DNA from: Clostridiales bacterium UBA3953
GTDB lineage: Bacteria > Bacillota > Clostridia > Oscillospirales > CAG-272
NCBI GenBank assembly: GCA_002385415.1
Contig: DGDL01000012.1
Span: forward strand, 1-22,100
DNA length: 22,100 bases
Reading direction: 5' to 3'
The translations under genes and the position numbers were made by a program. The notes beneath the pieces are model-generated. The model searched no databases. It was given only the letters and a program-made list of their open reading frames with translations, and had not been told where the DNA came from. Below are positions 20,299 to 22,100 of this stretch, piece by piece; the stretch's first letter is position 1, and each line of letters begins with the position of its first letter.

Positions 20299-21759
20299 TT
20301 ACTGGGTTTCCGGTACCTTTTCGGTGATATTTTTTATAAGATTTTTGATTATATTCTCCATTTGTTTTGAGCTGGAGGCAAGATTGCGGTTATTTGCCGA
20401 AAACATCTGCGCCATAAAGCCGTCTCTGATTTTGTCGCAAAGCGTGGTGTCGCCCATGTCGACGACCCGCGTGGAGAAAATAAGGTCGAGCATCTGGGCC
20501 GACTCGTCGTCGCGCGTGTATTTTGTTTTCAGCGCGATGTCGTAATAAGCCGGACGCACGGTCTTGGCCGACTCGCTTTGAAGCGCCTCCAGCATGACGC
20601 CGGTTATCTCGAGGCTGTCGCTGTTTATCGGAACAATAGTCGGGAAATAGTATTCGACCCGCGACACATATTGCTTTTGCGCTTCGTCCAACTTGGGGTA
20701 GGGGATAATGCCGAAATCGGCCTCCATCCCGCGTATTTTACCGATGACAAAGAAGGTGGAGTCAAGAAACAGCGACTGGTGGTTTGCGAACATGTTGATG
20801 CACTCGGTCGGGATGTCGGCGTCAAGCTGTGCCTTGGTGTACCATGCGCCGTCGTCCCACATCATCTCAAACGTGCGGATGAAAACGTCATAAAACCGCT
20901 CGGTTTCGATGCCGCTTGTCGGCATATCATTTTCGTCTTTTGCCACGCTGAACTCGCCGGCAGAAATCCAGAAGTTTGGCAAAATTTCCTTCGGACTTGC
21001 GAGATAGCCCCAGCGGTCGCTGCCGTCATATTCGCCGTCACCGTTGAGGTCGGCAATTGCATTGACCATCATGGAGTTCATCGCATCAAACGTCCAGTTT
21101 CCGCCACGCACCGTTTCGTAAATGTCAGAAAGCCCGAGGTCACTCATAAGAGTTTTGCTGAAAAGCAGCGCATGAGTGATGTCGTCGACGTTGACGTTGA
21201 AATGGCCGAGCGCAATGTACTGTACTTTGTTTACCGTAAGCGATTCGTTGAGCGACCGGTCCCAATAGGGCTTTTCAAGATTTATGTAGGGCACCTTTTC
21301 GATTGGCAATATCATGCCTTCCAGCCACAAATTAAGCCCGTCGGTGCAGCGCATGTTTGCGATGTGAAATGCTTTGTCGTTTGCCTGTATCGAGCGCCGC
21401 ACATAGGGGCCGAACTCCGAGTCTTCGTGTGTGCTTTGCTTGAATGTGACATTAAAGCGTTCTTCAAGCGACCTGTTGCGCTTGTAAATAGCGTCGGCGA
21501 GCACATCGCCGGTTTCCGCTTCGGTATCGATGTTGTTGTTGACATTGATGTTGAGGAACACGGCAATAATAAAGTCCTCGCCGTCGAAGTTGTGCTCGCC
21601 GAGGTCGTCGGCATATTTTGCAAGCTCGTCTATTGTCGTCTCTTCGGTCGGTGCCGCGGTGGTCTCGTGAGGTTTTGCCGCATCGTCCGATGCACAGGAA
21701 AAACATGCAAAAAGGGACAGGGCAGTCGCAATAATTGCTGCAATACGTTTCCGGGCCAT
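20299..21759 (-). CDS. Extracellular solute-binding lipoprotein, carbohydrate type (family 1-like)
   Basis: The 486-residue protein starts at the ATG at 21759, eight bases after GGGAG; the frame reaches a TTG at 21774, but that overlaps the ribosome site. It has a lipoprotein signal (MARKRIAAIIATALSLFAC, Cys19 or Cys22), a Thr/Glu-rich linker (residues 28-45), then a large family 1-type fold with DLNGDGEYDGSDRWGY, a calcium-binding-like loop found in such receptors, and a long C-terminal lobe. It is expected to bind an oligosaccharide or similar carbohydrate outside the cell. It opens the catabolic operon. No permease genes (two MalF/MalG-type genes normally follow) are in the window, so it may work with transporter subunits elsewhere. 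A promoter is not convincing in the 108 bases upstream. Confidence 0.85.
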   Translation of the reverse strand: MARKRIAAIIATALSLFACFSCASDDAAKPHETTAAPTEETTIDELAKYADDLGEHNFDGEDFIIAVFLNINVNNNIDTEAETGDVLADAIYKRNRSLEERFNVTFKQSTHEDSEFGPYVRRSIQANDKAFHIANMRCTDGLNLWLEGMILPIEKVPYINLEKPYWDRSLNESLTVNKVQYIALGHFNVNVDDITHALLFSKTLMSDLGLSDIYETVRGGNWTFDAMNSMMVNAIADLNGDGEYDGSDRWGYLASPKEILPNFWISAGEFSVAKDENDMPTSGIETERFYDVFIRTFEMMWDDGAWYTKAQLDADIPTECINMFANHQSLFLDSTFFVIGKIRGMEADFGIIPYPKLDEAQKQYVSRVEYYFPTIVPINSDSLEITGVMLEALQSESAKTVRPAYYDIALKTKYTRDDESAQMLDLIFSTRVVDMGDTTLCDKIRDGFMAQMFSANNRNLASSSKQMENIIKNLIKNITEKVPETQ

Positions 21760-21867
21760 TATAAACACTCCCAACTATCTATAAAATCGTTACAGCGCCG
21801 ATTGCATTGCCTTTGCAGTTTTAGCCGAGCCATTTACATATAACCGCCGCGGTGCCGCCGGGCGAAT

Positions 21868-22100
21868 TTATATAAAAAGCATTATAAGGTTTCTTATATT
21901 AAGAAGCACTATAAGCGCGCCGACGGCCACCATCATTTTTTTCTCGGGTACTTTTTTGCACATAATTGCCGCAAGCGGAGCAGCAACAACGCCGCCGAGT
22001 GCCAGTCCGAGTATGACCCGCCAATAGTCGCCGATGCCCAGGAAGACCGAGAAGGTCAGCGACTGCACAACGGTGACGAAAAACTCCGCGGTGTTGACAG
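21868..22100 (-). CDS. TauE/SafE-family membrane permease, C-terminal part, cut by the window edge
   Basis: The reading frame is open to the right edge and ends at 21868, giving the last 77 codons. The text NTAEFFVTVVQSLTF, then GDYWRVILGLALGGVVAAPLAAIMCKKVPEKKMMVAVGALIVLLNIRNLIMLFI, is the end of a sulfite exporter TauE/SafE protein (family 'NTsefFv...vsltf' and 'gg..gaplga.l..r.p...l...vg..l..l...'). Three hydrophobic segments are visible. Such proteins move anions such as sulfite, sulfoacetate or organic acids. It reads in the same direction as the catabolic operon, but the 108-base gap and separate ribosome site leave co-transcription open. Confidence 0.85.
   Translation of the reverse strand, partial: VNTAEFFVTVVQSLTFSVFLGIGDYWRVILGLALGGVVAAPLAAIMCKKVPEKKMMVAVGALIVLLNIRNLIMLFI

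Noticed and set aside
20578..21843. Long plus-strand open frame of 421 codons
   Set aside because: It lies antisense to the solute-binding lipoprotein gene, which has a clear signal peptide and fold; the plus frame is rich in Val, His and Arg with no domain, as expected for a shadow of a GC-rich gene.
1..22100. CRISPR array, prophage or insertion sequence
   Set aside because: No regularly spaced repeats, no integrase or transposase motifs and no structural phage genes were seen on either strand.

Overview
The window looks like chromosome from an anaerobic member of the Firmicutes, most likely class Clostridia. The grounds are a DnaD-domain protein next to a DnaI-type helicase loader (a Firmicutes primosome pair), a Rex-family regulator, a glycyl radical enzyme, lipoprotein solute-binding proteins, a surface protein with a C-terminal anchor, consensus TTGACA/TATAAT promoters and strong G-rich ribosome binding sites. 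There is no phage, insertion sequence or CRISPR array. The two ends cut genes: a Fur-family regulator on the left and a TauE/SafE-type permease on the right.

Layout. (a) 1-2778, minus strand: a zinc (or manganese) ABC importer in the order znuA-znuC-znuB-fur, every junction overlapping, driven by a consensus promoter whose start site lies in a perfect 10-bp inverted repeat, the likely Zur/Fur operator. (b) 2779-4164: a secreted, C-terminally anchored protein with a CBM9/DOMON-like domain, with its own promoter and terminator. (c) 4197-4928: a Cof-type HAD phosphatase. (d) 4950-5666: an RNA-rich stretch with tRNA-Gln(CTG) on plus, tRNA-Leu(CAA) on minus, and between them a probable unannotated small RNA on minus (about 5363-5237) with promoter, long hairpin and terminator. 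(e) 5749-11665, plus: a short QueG that appears to be leaderless, a divergent type IIA topoisomerase B subunit with no A subunit beside it, a Rex-like protein with an altered nucleotide-binding loop, a DnaD-domain protein and a DnaI-like ATPase. (f) 11752-14270, plus: a polar amino-acid ABC importer (binding protein, permease, ATPase) with an internal terminator after the binding-protein gene. (g) 14262-14725: the frameshifted remnant of a small membrane protein on minus. (h) 14728-21759, minus: a five-gene catabolic operon: sugar-binding lipoprotein, FGGY kinase, SMP-30-type lactonase, deoxyribose-phosphate aldolase, glycyl radical enzyme.

The most interesting system is region (h). The glycyl radical enzyme has the glycine loop and an active-site cysteine, but neither the Cys-Cys of pyruvate formate-lyase nor the Cys-x-Glu of known dehydratases and decarboxylases. 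Next to a carbohydrate kinase and DeoC it suggests a hypothesis: a radical step yields a 2-deoxy sugar phosphate (for example from a pentitol phosphate), which DeoC then splits to acetaldehyde and glyceraldehyde 3-phosphate. The radical SAM activase and a permease are not in the window, so the pathway is inference.
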